Source of the DNA: Prevotella sp.
GTDB taxonomy: Bacteria; Bacteroidota; Bacteroidia; Bacteroidales; Bacteroidaceae
Assembly (NCBI GenBank): GCA_022773825.1
Contig: JALFOF010000074.1
Coordinates: 1 to 59,552, forward strand
Reading direction: 5' to 3'
Length of the DNA stretch: 59,552 nt
The notes below the pieces were generated by a model, which saw only the letters and a program-made list of their open reading frames with translations, did no database searches and had not been told where the DNA came from. How positions within the stretch are numbered: position 1 is the first letter of the stretch; every line of letters begins with the position of its first letter. The position numbers were made by a program, and so were the translations under genes. This document shows positions 58,601 through 59,552 of this stretch, in pieces.

Positions 58601-59552
58601 CCCGCATTGCCGGAATAGACAGTACCTGCGTAAAGGCACATTTCGGTCCCTGCCGCCGCCATGGTATAGACTGGCATGAGGCAAAACACGGCATACGGAT
58701 GTCGTGGGAGGAGGCATTGGCGGACGACAACGACCGCATTGGCGCGGAACAGCGTAAGGCTTGCTGGAACCCCGTGCTGTTCCAGATGCCCAATGGCGAG
58801 GTGTGGCTGTTCTTCAAGATAGGTAAGAACGTCAAAGACTGGACGGGATGGTTGTGCAAATCTACTGACGGGGGGCGCACATGGGGCGAGAAAGAGCCGC
58901 TGCCAGAAGGCTTCCTCGGTCCGATAAAGAACAAGCCAGAGCTTGTTGGCGGTAGGTTGCTGTGCCCGTCGTCAACGGAAAACAACGGATGGAAGCTGCA
59001 TTTCGAAACCTACGACATTGCTACCGGGCAATGGACGAAGCAGCTGCCGCAGAACAGCGACAGCGTTCTCTGCATACAGCCATCGCTGTTGCGTCATGGA
59101 GGCGACACGTTGCAGGCGGTGGCACGCACCCGTCCCACCAAGGCGCAGCGTGAGATGCGAGACACTACACGTGGCAGGATAGCCACCTGCTGGAGTTATG
59201 ATGGCGGAAGGACGTGGGGCAAGACGGCGTTTCTCGACGTGCCCAACAACCAGTCGGGCATAGATGCCGTGACATTGGCGCGCCCCGTCGATGTGGAAGC
59301 TGGCGGAACGACGTTGAGGGGCATGAGGCACGTGTTGATATACAACGACTTCGGCACGCTACCCGGTACGGGCAAGGGACCACGCACGCCCCTCTCGCTC
59401 GCCGTTTCGGCAGACGGCATACGGTGGCACCATCTTCTTACGCTGGAGGACTCACCCATAAGCCAGTATTCATACCCTGCCATAATACAGGGACGAGACG
59501 GCTATCTGCATGCCGTATATACGTGGCGGAGACAGAGGATAGCCTATAAGAG
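55654..59552 (+). CDS. GH78 alpha-L-rhamnosidase fused to sialidase-like domain; 3' end outside window
   Basis: Starts with GTG (55654) 15 bp after PL1; no in-frame ATG is near. The frame stays open to the window edge (1299 codons). Signal peptide about 1-20 (ending LLSAQ). Rhamnosidase N-terminal domain (ASQGYYELYVNGNRIGED, about 90), concanavalin-like domain (YAERLNPDGTLYTANL, about 287), and GH78 (alpha/alpha)6 catalytic domain with FPVDCPQRNERQPWLGD (about 388-403) and TIWELWNGD (about 684). Residues about 826-900 are Lys/Arg/Gly-rich and encoded by G/T-rich repeat. From about 905 a propeller begins (ETPSLYPETHSSTIAELTDGTLLTAYFGGTKE) with Asp-boxes STDGGRTWG and SYDGGRTWG. It removes rhamnose from pectin side chains; the C-terminal substrate is unknown. 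Confidence 0.85.
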   Translation, partial: MKRLLSVICATVWATLLSAQHIVTPLHPDDVINETQWKGQWIGIDRLLPGEEMENKTRVNARYLRKEFTLEKKTVRKARAFVASQGYYELYVNGNRIGEDVLTPLQTDFRKSIYYNVLDVTEALKADTAACIGIILGNGRTVPMRYLKHYKCPFFGLPKCRVDVFVEYIDGSKQRLYSSNQWKATASGPIRSNNEYDGEVYDARLDMPSWAKVGFDDSSWQWAERAELPMGTLYPQAAEGQTQTELGEGYAPRRVKGNVFDCRQNIAGWVKLKVRGGKGDTIRIKYAERLNPDGTLYTANLRDAETEDVYVCSGNEGEGRWWHPTFVYHGFRYVRITGIDGITEADIKPSLVANNVERTGSFTSSNATLNAIVRNAWWGIIDNYKGFPVDCPQRNERQPWLGDRTAGSLGESYLFDNNRLYTGWMRDICDAQRYDGALPDVAPAFWNYYTDNVTWPAALPFTCEMLYQQYGNDEAIRNSYPYIKKWIDHICGTYSKDGIITKDKYGDWCMPPEKPELIHSQDPSRKTDGALLSTAYMIRILNMMHDFAALQGLHSEAAQYGERAAAMAEAFNRKFLHVKRGTSPQPGHPLYPDSVFYGNNTATANILPLAFGIVPDDCRQDVVDNVVKNIVTDNGGHVSCGVIGISHLLRTLTANGYGDVAYLIATNTSYPSWGYMAKHGATTIWELWNGDTANPAMNSGNHVMLLGDLLAWCFQDLAGIKNAEGSVGYKHLMMRPDFSIQDLDSVSASYKTPRGTVISRWQKSLETLTWTVTLPKGTTADCQLPDGSVRKIKEGTTTIKAKMPLEQCYHGFVTDDEFVYDSCAVGGRMKVEGCRLEVEGCRLGGERLKVKGERLKVVKGDRLKDKGCRSEDIRKARLQSRAEGGRSGGSGDCGRVSVTACGTDKRLCPMASYWETPSLYPETHSSTIAELTDGTLLTAYFGGTKERVPDVCIYTQRKEKGADSWDEPVFAADGVFETGSEYARIAGIDSTCVKAHFGPCRRHGIDWHEAKHGIRMSWEEALADDNDRIGAEQRKACWNPVLFQMPNGEVWLFFKIGKNVKDWTGWLCKSTDGGRTWGEKEPLPEGFLGPIKNKPELVGGRLLCPSSTENNGWKLHFETYDIATGQWTKQLPQNSDSVLCIQPSLLRHGGDTLQAVARTRPTKAQREMRDTTRGRIATCWSYDGGRTWGKTAFLDVPNNQSGIDAVTLARPVDVEAGGTTLRGMRHVLIYNDFGTLPGTGKGPRTPLSLAVSADGIRWHHLLTLEDSPISQYSYPAIIQGRDGYLHAVYTWRRQRIAYK
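58129..58275 (+). repeat. G/T-rich low-complexity block inside the GH78-sialidase ORF
   Basis: AGGTTGAAGGTTGTAGGTT-type words, the same as the G/T arms before hisC, prmA and pflA, run for about 145 bp on the coding strand and stay in frame, encoding KVEGCRLEVEGCRLGGERLK-like repeats. There is no A/C arm after it. The sialidase-like domain resumes about 110 bp later. Confidence 0.9.

Overview
The window looks like a chromosomal segment of a Bacteroidales bacterium, most like a Prevotella-type gut or rumen species. The evidence is promoters of the Bacteroidetes form (TTTG, about 20 bp, TAnnTTTGC), start codons preceded by A-rich rather than Shine-Dalgarno sequence, families almost confined to Bacteroidetes (DUF3822 beside rsmD, DUF3791, Bacteroidetes-type beta-barrel proteins, PL26/GH105/GH78 pectin enzymes), and an anaerobic pflB-pflA pair. 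I see no phage, insertion sequence, rRNA or CRISPR array. The genus is inference.

Layout. 1-858: 3' part of a nucleoside-recognition membrane protein. 955-7954: histidine genes hisG, hisD and hisC, with a MATE transporter, a DUF3737 beta-helix protein and a MalY/PatB aminotransferase between hisD and hisC. 8079-13040 (minus): tRNA-Leu, GH105, trxB, a glutathione-peroxidase-like protein lacking its catalytic Cys, and two envelope proteins. 13142-16712 (minus): dnaG, rsmD, DUF3822. 16908-17491: a DUF3791 pair that seems to have lost a DUF3990 partner. 17740-19227: RecD/Dda-like helicase. 19487-22581 (minus): pflB-pflA. 22767-25465 (minus): FadL-like porin and a Tyr/Trp/Ser-rich secreted protein. 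25992-26879: prmA. 27115-31922 (minus): padR, two PspC genes and a large outer-membrane barrel. 32298-41251 (minus): apparent phosphate/polyphosphate locus (porin O/P, ppk, ppx, TonB receptor, beta-helix lipoprotein). 41553-45676: ndk and a Dna2-like nuclease-helicase. 45774-47063 (minus): O-acetylhomoserine sulfhydrylase. 47138-59552: pectin (probably rhamnogalacturonan) locus with two divergent operons: PL26 and a two-catalytic-module hydrolase on the minus strand, PL1 and a GH78-sialidase-like fusion on the plus strand, driven from back-to-back overlapping promoters.

The most unusual content is non-coding. (1) At least seven genes (hisD, hisC, trxB, pflA, prmA, small pspC, ndk) are preceded by a low-complexity leader that on the coding strand always runs G/T-rich arm, loop, A/C-rich arm, start codon; several can fold into long hairpins and three share a loop core. 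One G/T-rich block of this kind lies in frame inside the GH78-sialidase ORF. (2) Seven intergenic spots hold 2-6 units of a 19-bp quasi-palindrome (GTAAAAGCATAGCGATTAC or its reverse complement) in a strict 22-bp register, in either orientation, each on the 3' side of a gene. (3) A 20-nt palindrome with conserved flanks precedes two unrelated genes, the nuclease-helicase and PL26. None of these families is one I recognise from named element collections.
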